NCBI GenBank assembly: GCA_024400635.1 | Contig: JAKSMI010000001.1 | Span: forward strand, 505,534 to 569,533 | Direction: 5' to 3' | Length of the DNA: 64,000 nt | Source of the DNA: Bacteroidales bacterium | GTDB taxonomy: Bacteria > Bacteroidota > Bacteroidia > Bacteroidales > WCHB1-69 | Part shown: positions 9,262 to 18,647 of the stretch, one piece after another | Position numbering within the stretch: the first letter of the stretch is position 1 | How the letters are laid out: every line of letters starts with the position of its first letter | Notes under the pieces: model-generated | Database searches by the model: none | What the model was told of the DNA's origin: nothing | What the model saw: the letters and a program-made list of their open reading frames with translations, nothing else | Translations under genes and position numbers: made by a program

Positions 9262-9294
9262 TTTGCGTATTATTCAAAATTTTTTGTATTTTTG
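9262..9294 (+). promoter_or_regulatory. Promoter of the SPFH operon
   Basis: TTTG at 9262-9265 (-33) and TATTTTTG at 9287-9294 (-7), 21 bases apart, fit the Bacteroidetes promoter. The start codon follows 46 bases later. The remaining 8968-9340 intergenic DNA is AT-rich, and only the two promoters are recognisable. Confidence 0.7.
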
Positions 9295-9340
9295 CAATCA
9301 GAATAATATCAAAATAATATCATTTTAAAGCGTAAAAAAA

Positions 9341-10309
9341 ATGGAAACCAAAGAATTTACCAAAAAGTTAAATCCATACAACAATGGATTCATCAGTCTG
9401 TTTATCAATATTTTACTATTAACCGCATTTGTTTTTGTCATCACTTGCTGCGCCCTAAGAGCTGAAACTGACGGACAAATAGGATTAACCGTACTATTGT
9501 CATTTGTATTAATATTTTTATACATTTTGCACTGCATCGGATTTATGATCATCCAACCCAACCAATCACGTGTAATGACATTCTTCGGCAAATACCGCGG
9601 AACTGTACGCGAGAATGGTTTCTTCTGGGTTAATCCCTTTTACAATAAACGTAAATTGTCATTGCGTGCCAGGAATATGGATGTCGACCCTATCAAGGTA
9701 AATGACAAGAACGGCAATCCTATCATGATTGGTTTGGTATTGGTATGGAAAATCAAAGACACTTACAAGGCCTGTTTTGATATTGATGTCAATTCATTAG
9801 CATCCGTCACGTCAGCAAACACCACGGTAGCCATAAGCCAACTTCTCACCCTGAAAGGATACGACAGTTTTGTCAAAGTACAGAGTGATGCTGCTTTGCG
9901 CAAGATTGCAGGCATGTACGCATACGACAACATGGACAATACCAATGACAACATCACCTTGAGAAGCGGCGGAGAGGAAATCAACGAGCACCTGGAAGAA
10001 GAATTGTGCAGCCGTTTGAGCATTGCCGGTATTGAAGTCGTTGAAGCTCGTATCAATTATCTGGCATACGCCGCGGAAATTGCCAGCGTGATGTTGCGTC
10101 GCCAACAAGCCGATGCCATCATTTCGGCAAGAGAAAAGATTGTCGAGGGTGCCGTATCAATGGTTCAATTGGCATTAAAGAAATTGGAAGCAGATAACGT
10201 CGTCAATTTAGACGAAGAAAAGAAAGCCGCCATGGTCAGCAACCTGATGGTGGTTTTGTGCGCCGATGAAAGCGCCAGCCCTGTCATCAACGCCGGTTCA
10301 TTGTACTAA
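9341..10309 (+). CDS. SPFH/Band 7 domain membrane protein
   Basis: A 322-residue protein with two N-terminal membrane segments (about residues 16-40 and 48-72). An SPFH domain follows (about 75-270), with VMTFFGKYRGTV, GFFWVNPF and WKIKDTYKACFDI, then an Ala/Glu-rich helical tail. SPFH proteins build large membrane-bound rings linked to protease control or membrane microdomains; the client here is unknown. The next gene, 12 bases downstream, encodes an Arc-like regulator. Confidence 0.88.
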   Translation: METKEFTKKLNPYNNGFISLFINILLLTAFVFVITCCALRAETDGQIGLTVLLSFVLIFLYILHCIGFMIIQPNQSRVMTFFGKYRGTVRENGFFWVNPFYNKRKLSLRARNMDVDPIKVNDKNGNPIMIGLVLVWKIKDTYKACFDIDVNSLASVTSANTTVAISQLLTLKGYDSFVKVQSDAALRKIAGMYAYDNMDNTNDNITLRSGGEEINEHLEEELCSRLSIAGIEVVEARINYLAYAAEIASVMLRRQQADAIISAREKIVEGAVSMVQLALKKLEADNVVNLDEEKKAAMVSNLMVVLCADESASPVINAGSLY

Positions 10310-10321
10310 TAGCATTTAGCA

Positions 10322-10507
10322 ATGAAGAAAAACTTCGCATTACGCGTTGACGAAGAAGTATTTGCGGCCATCGAAAAATGGGCGGCGGATGAATTTCGTA
10401 GTGCAAACGGACAAATTGAATGGATTTTAGCGGAAGCGTTGAAGAAAGCCAAGCGTTATCCGAAAAAGAAAAATCCAAGCGATGGGAAAGATATGCCAGC
10501 ACAATAA
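10322..10507 (+). CDS. Arc-family ribbon-helix-helix protein
   Basis: A 61-residue protein with the Arc layout: a short strand (FALRV), a helix (EEVFAAIEKWAADEF) and a second helix beginning SANGQIEWIL. A lysine-rich tail follows. Arc-family dimers bind DNA through the strand pair. It is co-transcribed with the SPFH gene and may autoregulate the pair, which is inference. Confidence 0.8.
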   Translation: MKKNFALRVDEEVFAAIEKWAADEFRSANGQIEWILAEALKKAKRYPKKKNPSDGKDMPAQ

Positions 10508-10524
10508 AAGGGAGTTTCCAAAAT

Positions 10525-10650
10525 CTATATTGTTGCAGAATCTATTTTGTCATATTCAGCATGCGTGCCAATAAATCTAATGATCATATTGTTTTCCACA
10601 AAAAGGACTACAGCAACGACTTTGTATTTATTAGCAAGCTTCATCTTCCA
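10525..10650 (-). pseudogene. C-terminal remnant of a HigB-type toxin
   Basis: The minus-strand reading gives about 41 residues: LANKYKVVAVVLF, then MIIRFIGTHAEYDKID and a stop. This matches the C-terminal half of HigB/RelE-like mRNA interferases (family pattern YRxV...F.R..GTHxEYD). The N-terminal half is missing, since ComM coding begins 53 bases upstream, and no HigA-like antitoxin lies downstream. It is a decayed toxin-antitoxin locus. Confidence 0.7.
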
Positions 10651-10702
10651 TTTGAGAAAAAATAGTGTGCGGAATATAAATTTATTTGCAGATATGCAAA
10701 TT

Positions 10703-12244
10703 TTATTTACCCCAGTTGTCCCTATCCAAACTGCGGAAATTGATGGCTTCGGAGAGATGTTCGCCGCCAATATTTTCGCTGCCGGCCAAGTCTGCAATGG
10801 TGCGTGCCACCTTGAGGATGCGGTCGTAAGCGCGGGCCGACAAGCCCAACTTATCCATGGCATTTTTCAGCAACTGCGTACCCGCGGTGTCCACAGCGCA
10901 ATATTGTCTCAGTAACTTTGTATTAATCTGCGCATTGCAATGTATTTCCGGATAATCTTTGTAGCGTTGCTCTTGAATTTTCCGAGCCAAAACCACACGC
11001 TCACGAATCGTCGCACTGCTTTCTCCAATAGAAGCGGTTGCCAGTTCCTCAGTTGACAACGGCAACACCTCCACATGCAAGTCGATGCGGTCCATCAAGG
11101 GACCAGAAATTTTGTTCAGATACTTTTGCACAACGCCTTGGCCGCAGGTGCACTCGATTTTAGGATGATTGTAATTGCCGCAAGGGCAAGGGTTCATCGC
11201 AGCGACGAACATGAAAGAAGCTGGAAAATCCACGCTATATTTAGATCTTGACACCGTCACGCTTCTATCTTCCAAAGGCTGACGCATCACCTCGAGGACA
11301 GTGCGTTTAAATTCCGGGAGCTCGTCAAGAAAAAGCACCCCGTTATGTGCGAGGGAAATCTCGCCCGGTTGGGGATTTTGTCCCCCACCGACCAACGCCA
11401 CATCTGAAATTGTGTGATGTGGCGCTCGGAAGGGGCGAACCGATATCAATGACGAAAACCGGCTCATTTTACCTGCCACAGAATGAATTTTCGTGGTTTC
11501 GAGAGCCTCTGACAAAGTAAGTGGAGGTAATATGGATGGCAAGCGTTTCGCCAACATGGACTTGCCCGATCCCGGCGGACCAATGAGAATGACATTATGT
11601 CCACCTGCCGCTGCAATCTCCAAGGCACGCTTTATGTTTTGCTGTCCTTTGACATCTGAAAAATCAAACTCGTATTTACATAAACTCTTTTGGAATTCTT
11701 CTCGGGTATTGACCACCTTCGGTGAAATCGGTATACCCTTGTCGAAGAAATCAATGACTTCGCGAATATGTTTGACCCCAAGTACTTCAATTCCACTAAC
11801 GATGGCAGCTTCACGGGCGTTGTCATAGGGCAGAATGAGTCCCTTCATTCCTCTTTTTTTGGCTTCAATGGCAACGGGCAATGCGCCTCGCACAGGCTGC
11901 AAATGACCATCCAACGACAACTCGCCCATAATATAATAATCACCCACCTTGTCATAACCTTTGATTTGCTCGGAAGCTATCAAAATAGCTATCGCCAGAT
12001 TCAAATCATAGGCAGTTCCCTCCTTACGAATGTCGGCAGGCGCCATATTGATGACGATTTTCTTACCTGGGATTTTGAAGCCATTATTCTTCAAAGCAGT
12101 ATCAATTCGCTGCTGGCTTTCCTTGACGGCACTGTCGGGCAAACCGACAAGAAAGAAACTGATGCCAGGTTCAACATTCACTTCTATCGTGATGGGTACT
12201 GCCACCACACCCATCAAAGCACAACTATGTGTCTTAATCAACAT
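10703..12244 (-). CDS. comM: YifB/ComM family Mg-chelatase-like AAA ATPase
   Basis: A 513-residue protein with an N-terminal ChlI/Lon-like domain (about 20-140), an AAA+ core with Walker A GPPGSGKS (222-229) and Walker B GVLFLDELPEF, and a C-terminal Mg-chelatase domain. A Cys cluster (NPCPCG, ECTCGQG) lies in the middle, as usual for the family. In Gram-negative bacteria ComM is a helicase that aids branch migration during natural transformation. Downstream on the same strand is only the HigB remnant; YraN lies 30 bases upstream. Confidence 0.92.
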   Translation of the reverse strand: MLIKTHSCALMGVVAVPITIEVNVEPGISFFLVGLPDSAVKESQQRIDTALKNNGFKIPGKKIVINMAPADIRKEGTAYDLNLAIAILIASEQIKGYDKVGDYYIMGELSLDGHLQPVRGALPVAIEAKKRGMKGLILPYDNAREAAIVSGIEVLGVKHIREVIDFFDKGIPISPKVVNTREEFQKSLCKYEFDFSDVKGQQNIKRALEIAAAGGHNVILIGPPGSGKSMLAKRLPSILPPLTLSEALETTKIHSVAGKMSRFSSLISVRPFRAPHHTISDVALVGGGQNPQPGEISLAHNGVLFLDELPEFKRTVLEVMRQPLEDRSVTVSRSKYSVDFPASFMFVAAMNPCPCGNYNHPKIECTCGQGVVQKYLNKISGPLMDRIDLHVEVLPLSTEELATASIGESSATIRERVVLARKIQEQRYKDYPEIHCNAQINTKLLRQYCAVDTAGTQLLKNAMDKLGLSARAYDRILKVARTIADLAGSENIGGEHLSEAINFRSLDRDNWGK

Positions 12245-12274
12245 AATATTATATATTAATCATTAATGTTATAA

Positions 12275-12640
12275 TTACCATTTGGGCTTGAATGCATCGG
12301 GGAGGAAATGTAGCTGATGTTGCTCCCCACAAATAATGATAGAAACTACGTCACAGCGGACTTCTTTTTCTATGCCCTTATTCCTAACATAGATATTGGC
12401 AGCTTTAATAATATTGCGCTGCTTTTCCGGCGTCACAAAAGTTTCCGGTGCGCCAAAAATCGTTGAACTACGCGTTTTTACTTCACAAAAGACCAAATAA
12501 TCGTCATTTTCGACAATCAAATCCACTTCCAAGTGATAGCACTTCCAATTGCGTTCCACAATGCGATAATGCTGGTTTTCATAAAATTGGCAGGTCAAAT
12601 CCTCGCCATATCTCCCTGTTTTCTGCTGCTCAGTTTTCAT
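12275..12640 (-). CDS. YraN/UPF0102 family putative endonuclease
   Basis: A 121-residue protein with the Holliday-junction-resolvase-like nuclease fold. GRYGEDLTCQFY precedes NWKCYHLEVDLIVEND and FCEVKTRS, giving the E...D...ExK pattern of PD-(D/E)XK enzymes. Activity of the family is little tested. It is followed by comM on the same strand and likely shares its transcript. Confidence 0.85.
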   Translation of the reverse strand: MKTEQQKTGRYGEDLTCQFYENQHYRIVERNWKCYHLEVDLIVENDDYLVFCEVKTRSSTIFGAPETFVTPEKQRNIIKAANIYVRNKGIEKEVRCDVVSIIICGEQHQLHFLPDAFKPKW

Positions 12641-12657
12641 TCCCGATAATTTTCGGC

Positions 12658-12665
12658 AAAGATAT
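12658..12665 (-). promoter_or_regulatory. -7 element for yraN-comM
   Basis: CAAAGATA on the plus strand is TATCTTTG on the minus strand, an exact TAnnTTTG, 18 bases before the yraN start. Confidence 0.6.
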
Positions 12666-13169
12666 AAAAATAATATATAAGTTAATTATTGTTTTATTTT
12701 TTATTTTCTTTTTAACATTATTAATGAATTTAATTAATTCCTTAAAATTCCTTCCATCAAATTTGCCATAAAGAATTTTTTCATAACAACGTAGTTTTTC
12801 TTCAACAAAACAATGTGAACATTTTTCATTTTCACCAATAAGATTTTTGTTGATAACTTCAAAAAAAACTCAACATTTCCAAAAATTTCCATTTTTTTCC
12901 AAAATATTCCGAAAACAAACATTCAATTGTGGAAAAACGGCAGTTTGTTTTTATAATATTACTTGTATTGTATTGATTTTTAATTATTTATATATATTTG
13001 TAAATAATCACACAATACTTGTTGAAAATCAACATTTTAAATGAAATATCGCTTAAGGAAATTTAAAATTACCATTTTATTCCATACTGATTATCAATGA
13101 TTTAATATACAAAATATTATTATCGCACAAAAAAAATAAAAAATATGGAAATTGATAAAATAATTTATG
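12666..13169. other. AT-rich intergenic region upstream of mraZ
   Basis: About 500 bases of very AT-rich DNA between divergent yraN and mraZ, with no convincing gene. It holds sequences one base from the DnaA box on the minus strand: TGTTGATAA at 12848-12856 and TGTGGAAAA at 12928-12936. A weaker TGTTGAAAA lies at 13020. These could be chance matches in AT-rich DNA. Confidence 0.4.
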
Positions 13170-13177
13170 TATTTTTG
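13170..13177 (+). promoter_or_regulatory. -7 element of the mraZ (dcw) operon
   Basis: TATTTTTG fits TAnnTTTG, 23 bases before the mraZ start codon. No clear -33 element is present. MraZ of other bacteria binds direct repeats near its own promoter; none is obvious here. Confidence 0.55.
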
Positions 13178-13199
13178 CGGTTGATAAATCATAAAAACA

Positions 13200-13688
13200 A
13201 TGGGAACATTTGATTACGGTTATTGGGAAGTCGCGATTGAGAAGCATGGGCGCATCAAACTGCCCACTGCCTTGCTGAAGTCGTTGTCGGAAGATGACCG
13301 CAAGGGCTTTGTCGTCACGCCAGGCTTCGGCAAGCACGTGATGCTTTGGACCATCAAGTCATACAAAGCCCAAATGGACTATCTGAACTCATTGGATCGC
13401 AACATCATAGCGGTGAAGCGGTATCGCAACGCCTTCCTGACGCGCAATACCTTTGTGGAATGTGACAAGCAAGACCGCATCGTCATCCCGAAGCCTTTCA
13501 TGGAACAGTATGGCATCGAAAACGAAGTGGTGCTACTGCTTGACAACGGCAAGATTGAGATGTGGAACAGCGAAGAGTACCACAAGGAATTCGACATGAG
13601 CCCCGAAGAACTGGATTCACTGAACGAGGCCATTCACTTAGGTCAAATCAATCCTGCGCGAAAGGAGGACGAAAATGAGCTACCATAA
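13200..13688 (+). CDS. mraZ: Division/cell wall cluster regulator MraZ
   Basis: A 162-residue protein with two AbrB/SpoVT-like swapped-hairpin domains. The first carries GTFDYGYWEVAIEKHGRIKLPTA and the second CDKQDRIVIPKPFMEQYGI. MraZ is a DNA-binding repressor of its own operon in E. coli and stands first in the dcw cluster, as here. Its 3' end overlaps rsmH by 14 bases and carries the ribosome binding site of that gene. Confidence 0.9.
   Translation: MGTFDYGYWEVAIEKHGRIKLPTALLKSLSEDDRKGFVVTPGFGKHVMLWTIKSYKAQMDYLNSLDRNIIAVKRYRNAFLTRNTFVECDKQDRIVIPKPFMEQYGIENEVVLLLDNGKIEMWNSEEYHKEFDMSPEELDSLNEAIHLGQINPARKEDENELP
13661..13668 (+). promoter_or_regulatory. Strong Shine-Dalgarno site for rsmH inside mraZ
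   Basis: AAAGGAGG lies 6 bases before the rsmH ATG at 13675. Most genes of this window lack such a site, as is usual in Bacteroidetes, so the match stands out. It also supports the overlapping rsmH start. Confidence 0.6.
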
Positions 13689-14583
13689 TCCCGTCCTTTT
13701 AGAAGAATCCATCAGCCAACTAGTTGTCAACCCGTCTGGAATTTACGTGGACGTCACCTTCGGTGGCGGAGGCCACTCACGGAAAATCATGGAGAGACTA
13801 TCTCCGTCGGGGCGACTGTTAGCCTTCGACCAGGATGCAGATGCACAGAACAACCTCATCGATGACGGGCGTTTCCAATTCATCGCCTCCAATTTCCGCA
13901 ACCTCAAAAAATTCCTCCAATATTACAAAGGGTGCCCGGCTGACGGCATTTTAGCTGACCTCGGTGTTTCATCGCACCAATTCGATACGGCAGATCGTGG
14001 ATTTTCACATCGCTACGATGGCGAACTGGATATGCGGATGAACCGCCAGAAGGGAATTTCCGCTCGCGAAATCATCAACGGCTACACAGTAGAACGCCTC
14101 GCCTCGCTGTTTTACACTTACGGAGAACTGTCCAATGGACGCCGTTTGGCCCAACAAATCGTCACAGCTCGCGAACAAGGCGAAATTGCCACGACAGCCC
14201 AACTTGTTGAAACGCTATCTCCTCTTCTGCCGAAAGGCAAGGAGAATAAAATACTGTCACAGCTCTTTCAAGCCATCAGAATTGAAGTGAACGATGAAAT
14301 GACCGTCCTGAAAGAGTTTTTATCACAAACCGTCGAATGTCTGAAACCCAGAGGACGCTTGGTAGTCATTGCATACCATTCGCTGGAAGACCGTCTCGTC
14401 AAGAATTTCATGCGCTCTGGAAAATTTGAAGGAGAGATTGAAAAGGACTTCTTCGGCAATCCGCTGACGCCTTTCAACCTGTTGACGCACAAAGCCATCG
14501 TCCCCGACGAAAACGAAATAGCCATCAATCCTCGCGCACGAAGTGCAAAACTCCGTGTCGCTGAAAAACATAACGAAAAATGA
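13675..14583 (+). CDS. rsmH: 16S rRNA (cytosine(1402)-N(4))-methyltransferase
   Basis: A 302-residue SAM-dependent methyltransferase (MraW) that modifies C1402 of 16S rRNA. Seen are HNPVLLEES, the SAM-binding VDVTFGGGGHSR, the ADLGVSSHQFD active segment and YHSLEDRLVKNF near the end. The start at 13675 overlaps mraZ and is backed by the Shine-Dalgarno site. The stop overlaps the ftsL start by four bases (ATGA). Confidence 0.95.
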   Translation: MSYHNPVLLEESISQLVVNPSGIYVDVTFGGGGHSRKIMERLSPSGRLLAFDQDADAQNNLIDDGRFQFIASNFRNLKKFLQYYKGCPADGILADLGVSSHQFDTADRGFSHRYDGELDMRMNRQKGISAREIINGYTVERLASLFYTYGELSNGRRLAQQIVTAREQGEIATTAQLVETLSPLLPKGKENKILSQLFQAIRIEVNDEMTVLKEFLSQTVECLKPRGRLVVIAYHSLEDRLVKNFMRSGKFEGEIEKDFFGNPLTPFNLLTHKAIVPDENEIAINPRARSAKLRVAEKHNEK

Positions 14584-14948
14584 TCAGTACCAGTCAATCT
14601 TCGGAAAAACAAAAGACCCGGCGCAAAAGCTCTTTTAAGGAACTGCTCGCTGGAGAATTTTTGTTTTCCAAGCAGGCTTTCCAGTGGTATCCTTACATTC
14701 TTTTCGTCATTGTACTTATTGCAGGTCTGATGTTTAACGAACATTCAATATCTACTAAAAAACAGAAAATCAAAGAGTTGGAAATAGAATACAAACAAAT
14801 CATCGGCCAATTGAAGTATAATAACCAGTATATTCTATATGAAGAAAACAAACAATTGGTCGAACAATTGAAAAGTTACGGATTTGGCAAACAAGATAAA
14901 CATCTATATAAAATCGTCGTAAAACGCGCAAACGAAAATGGTGAATAG
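14580..14948 (+). CDS. ftsL: FtsL-like cell division protein
   Basis: A 122-residue bitopic membrane protein with a basic cytosolic N-terminus, one membrane segment (about residues 39-57) and a periplasmic coiled coil rich in Lys/Glu (about 60-105). Sequence identity to FtsL is weak, as is normal for this protein. Identity rests on topology and its place between rsmH and ftsI. It overlaps both neighbours. Confidence 0.8.
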   Translation: MISTSQSSEKQKTRRKSSFKELLAGEFLFSKQAFQWYPYILFVIVLIAGLMFNEHSISTKKQKIKELEIEYKQIIGQLKYNNQYILYEENKQLVEQLKSYGFGKQDKHLYKIVVKRANENGE

Positions 14949-17169
14949 CAATGATCCTATGAGAAGTAAGAAATACAAGATGGGGATTGTATTGTTCATC
15001 ATCTTGATGTTGGGGATTGCATGCCTATTGCGCATCCTCTACCTCTCCATTTTCGAGCGTTCGCTTTACACAGGCAGTTCCAACAAATGCCTTGACAAAA
15101 CCGTGGATGATTGGGAAAAGAGTCCGCTGGCACAAGATCCTGATTGTGATTGCTTTGTAGTCACCAACAACGTGCTGCCCGTAAGAGGCGAAATCTATGA
15201 CGATCAAGGACGTGTCCTGGTCAGCAACGTCACTGTCTTTGACCTTACCATTGATGGGCGCTTCTTTGATTCCTCAAATCCTAAAAATCAAATTTCGAAA
15301 GAACAAGCCTCACAATGGGTTGACCAATTGAGCAAAGCCTTTTACGAGCATTTCAAAAACAAATTTACGAAATACGATTTGAAATATTATCAACAGAAAT
15401 TCTCCAATGCCCTCCAAAACCACAAAAACACATTAATGCTGAGCTCAAATCCAAACAACGAGAAACTTTGGATTACACAACAGGACACTGCCTTCATCAA
15501 CAACCTGCCTTTGTTTTCGCAAAAGCCATACAATCGCTGCGTCAATTACACCAATCGCACGGTCCGAACCAACCCATACGGCGATTTGGCCAAGCGAACC
15601 TTAGGCAGGAATACCGACGGCGGCAACTATGGAATGGAATATTATTTCAATGAGCAGTTGGCCGGGAAAGAAGGCTCGAGAAAATACTTGTACGTCAATA
15701 ACGCCAGGCTTCCATTAGATGAATCGGTAGAGCCCGTTGATGGTTGTGACTTGCATACCACTATCAACTTGGAAATTCAGAATATTGTTCATAATGAATT
15801 GAAAAACAAACTAATAGAACAGAATGCCGAATGGGGCTGCGCCATGGTAATGGAGACCAAGACCGGTGAAATCAAGGCCATCTGCAATTTGCGACGTGCC
15901 AATCGTGAAGGCACGCAATATACCGAAAGCGATGAATATGCCTTGCATAAAATGGTTGAACCAGGGTCCACTTTCAAGATAGCTTCGGCCCTTGCCTATC
16001 TGGAACAAAGAAATGGTGACGACGGCAGTACTTACCCCATTTTAGCATATACTTTTGAAAGAAAAACCAATAACGGCAAAAGCATTTTTTACGAAAAAAA
16101 GGATGAACCAGGAGAGAAGGCCGGAGAACGCGGCTACCCTGTTGATATTATCCAACGTTCATCCAATGTGGGCATTGCCTCCATGATTTTCGATGCTTTC
16201 GGTATTCAGAATTACAAAGACTATCTTCAGAAAATAGATCAATTGTACATTACGACTTCATTTTCCACACAGTTAGGCAAGATTCAATCCCCCAACATCA
16301 AACGTAACGCCAAAGACTTTCACACCTACTACAACACTTGCTTTGGTGCCGGTTTCACAATGACACCGATTCAGACGTTGGTATATTACAATGCCATTGC
16401 CAACAATGGAAAAATGGTAGGCCCTTTGTTCGTAAAATATATTACCAAAGCTCACGAGACAGAACCTATCAAGCGTTTTCAAGCAGAAGTCATCAACAAG
16501 AAAATCTGCAGTCAGAATAGCATTGACAAAGCAAAAACATATTTGGAAGCCGTTGTCACTGGTGAACACGGCACCGGACGACGCTACAAGAGCAAGAACT
16601 TCACATTTGCCGGCAAAACCGGGACACGCGACATTTGGGATGAAGAAATCAAAGCCTACAACTACAGCAAAAACAGCGTCTCATTCTGCGGCTATTTTCC
16701 TGCCGACAACCCGCAATACACCTGCCTGGTTTTCATGTACAATGTCTCCAGAAAAAGTTCCATCGCGGTAGAAGTATTTGCCCGCATTGCTGAAAACATC
16801 ATGAACACGACTAATTACGCCGCCTTGCAAACGGTTGAAACAAAAGATGGCAAAAAACTGCCACGCACATACGTAGTCAATGCCGAACGCTACGCTTTCA
16901 TCATGGAATCACTCGGCATCAACTATCCGAAAAACAACATCAGCACGCCTTACATCACTTCAGGACTGAATCCAGATTACTCCATTATGATTAAAAAATC
17001 AAAATTCAATTCTGAAGACAAACTCCCCAATGTGGAAGGAATGATTGCTTCCGACGCCGTCAGTGAACTTTCCCGCTTGGGTTACAAGGTGGTAGTTGTA
17101 GGTTACGGTGTGGTTCGCGAACAGAGATTCAATAAAGAAAACAATACAATAACACTCATTCTGAAATAG
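14938..17169 (+). CDS. ftsI: Division transpeptidase FtsI (PBP3-type) with PASTA domain
   Basis: A 743-residue class B penicillin-binding protein that cross-links septal peptidoglycan. Order of parts: one membrane segment (about 17-38), PBP dimerisation domain from VLPVRGEIYDDQGR, then the transpeptidase. Catalytic Ser344 and Lys347 lie in STFK, with SSN at 408-410 and KTGT at 560-563. A C-terminal PASTA domain (about 690-743, LPNVEGMIASDAV) follows. It overlaps ftsL by 11 bases. Confidence 0.95.
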   Translation: MVNSNDPMRSKKYKMGIVLFIILMLGIACLLRILYLSIFERSLYTGSSNKCLDKTVDDWEKSPLAQDPDCDCFVVTNNVLPVRGEIYDDQGRVLVSNVTVFDLTIDGRFFDSSNPKNQISKEQASQWVDQLSKAFYEHFKNKFTKYDLKYYQQKFSNALQNHKNTLMLSSNPNNEKLWITQQDTAFINNLPLFSQKPYNRCVNYTNRTVRTNPYGDLAKRTLGRNTDGGNYGMEYYFNEQLAGKEGSRKYLYVNNARLPLDESVEPVDGCDLHTTINLEIQNIVHNELKNKLIEQNAEWGCAMVMETKTGEIKAICNLRRANREGTQYTESDEYALHKMVEPGSTFKIASALAYLEQRNGDDGSTYPILAYTFERKTNNGKSIFYEKKDEPGEKAGERGYPVDIIQRSSNVGIASMIFDAFGIQNYKDYLQKIDQLYITTSFSTQLGKIQSPNIKRNAKDFHTYYNTCFGAGFTMTPIQTLVYYNAIANNGKMVGPLFVKYITKAHETEPIKRFQAEVINKKICSQNSIDKAKTYLEAVVTGEHGTGRRYKSKNFTFAGKTGTRDIWDEEIKAYNYSKNSVSFCGYFPADNPQYTCLVFMYNVSRKSSIAVEVFARIAENIMNTTNYAALQTVETKDGKKLPRTYVVNAERYAFIMESLGINYPKNNISTPYITSGLNPDYSIMIKKSKFNSEDKLPNVEGMIASDAVSELSRLGYKVVVVGYGVVREQRFNKENNTITLILK

Positions 17170-17172
17170 AAA

Positions 17173-18636
17173 ATGAAAACACTCGACTACATTCTTCAGC
17201 ATATTGGAAAATACGAATTAGTGGGCAACAGCGACCACAAGATAGACTTCATCACTTTCGACTCTCGAAAAATTGACGGTGAACACGCCAACGGAATTTT
17301 CGTCGCCCAAAGAGGTACTGCCGTTGACGGACATCGCTTCATCGGACAAGTCATCGAAAAAGGTTGCCGCATCGTTGTATGCGAAGAATTGCCAGCTGAA
17401 ATCCATCCTGAAGTAAGCTACGTCAAAGTACCCAATAGCGACTATGCTTTAGGTATGATTGCCAGTGCTTTCTATGATTTTCCCAGCAAAAAGTTGCATT
17501 TGATTGGCATTACGGGGACCAACGGGAAAACGACGACAGTAACTTTGCTGCATCGCTTGTTCATGCAGTTAGGTTATCCCACAGGCCTACTGTCGACAAT
17601 TGAAAACCGCATTGAAGACAAAGTCATTGCGTCGACGCACACCACACCCGATGCTGTTGAACTGAATACATTGCTTCACCAGATGGTAGAAGCAGGCTGC
17701 GAGTATTGCTTTATGGAAGTCAGTTCCCATGCCATTTGCCAGCAACGCATTGCAGGGCTGCATTTTACAGGCGGTATTTTCAGCAACATCACCCACGACC
17801 ATTTGGATTATCACAAAACATTTGCCGAATACATCAAAGCCAAAAAAATGTTTTTCGACCAGCTTTCACCAGAAGCGTTTGCCTTGACCAACATTGATGA
17901 CAAAAATGGATTAGTGATGGTTCAAAACAGCAAGGCCAAGGTTCACACATACAGTCTATTGAAAGCTGCAGATTTCAAAGGTGCTGTCATCGACAACGAC
18001 TTTACGGGTTTACAGATGAACATCAATGGCAAGGAAATATTTTTCAAATTATGCGGACGCTTTAATGCCTACAACTTGTTAGCCATTTATGGCACAGCCA
18101 CATTATTAGGCATAAATAGTGATGAGGTATTGCCTGCCATGAGCGGTTTAGGCAGTGCGGCAGGGCGCTTTCAGCTGGTGCGCAACCAGCAGGGTGGCAC
18201 TGCCATTGTGGACTACGCCCACACTCCCGACGCACTGAAAAACGTACTCTCTACCATCACCGACATCACCGAGCATAGTGTTAATGTCATTACCGTGGTA
18301 GGGTGCGGCGGTGACCGCGACAAGTTGAAACGCCCTGAGATGGCAGCCATTGCCTGTGAATTCAGCGACAAGGTCATCCTTACCTCCGACAATCCCCGTA
18401 CAGAAAAACCAGAAGACATCCTCAACGATATGATTGCGGGCGTCAGTGCTGACCAAAAACGCAAGGTCCTGGTCATTGAAAACCGCCACGAAGCCATCAA
18501 AACCGCATGTATGCTTCTACAAGCAGGCGATGTCTTGCTCGTTGCGGGCAAAGGCCACGAAAACTATCAGGAAATCAATCATATCAAGCATCATTTTGAT
18601 GATATGGAAGAAATCAAAAACAATTTTAACCTCTAA
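17173..18636 (+). CDS. murE: UDP-MurNAc-tripeptide synthetase, diaminopimelate type
   Basis: A 487-residue Mur ligase that adds the third amino acid to UDP-MurNAc-L-Ala-D-Glu. The ATP site is TGTNGKTTT with Lys119. HTTPDAVEL and [11 protein letters not shown] follow. DNPR at 406-409 is the signature for meso-diaminopimelate binding. All three Mur domains are present, in contrast to the truncated MurD nearby. Confidence 0.96.
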   Translation: MKTLDYILQHIGKYELVGNSDHKIDFITFDSRKIDGEHANGIFVAQRGTAVDGHRFIGQVIEKGCRIVVCEELPAEIHPEVSYVKVPNSDYALGMIASAFYDFPSKKLHLIGITGTNGKTTTVTLLHRLFMQLGYPTGLLSTIENRIEDKVIASTHTTPDAVELNTLLHQMVEAGCEYCFMEVSSHAICQQRIAGLHFTGGIFSNITHDHLDYHKTFAEYIKAKKMFFDQLSPEAFALTNIDDKNGLVMVQNSKAKVHTYSLLKAADFKGAVIDNDFTGLQMNINGKEIFFKLCGRFNAYNLLAIYGTATLLGINSDEVLPAMSGLGSAAGRFQLVRNQQGGTAIVDYAHTPDALKNVLSTITDITEHSVNVITVVGCGGDRDKLKRPEMAAIACEFSDKVILTSDNPRTEKPEDILNDMIAGVSADQKRKVLVIENRHEAIKTACMLLQAGDVLLVAGKGHENYQEINHIKHHFDDMEEIKNNFNL

Positions 18637-18647
18637 AAAGTACCATT

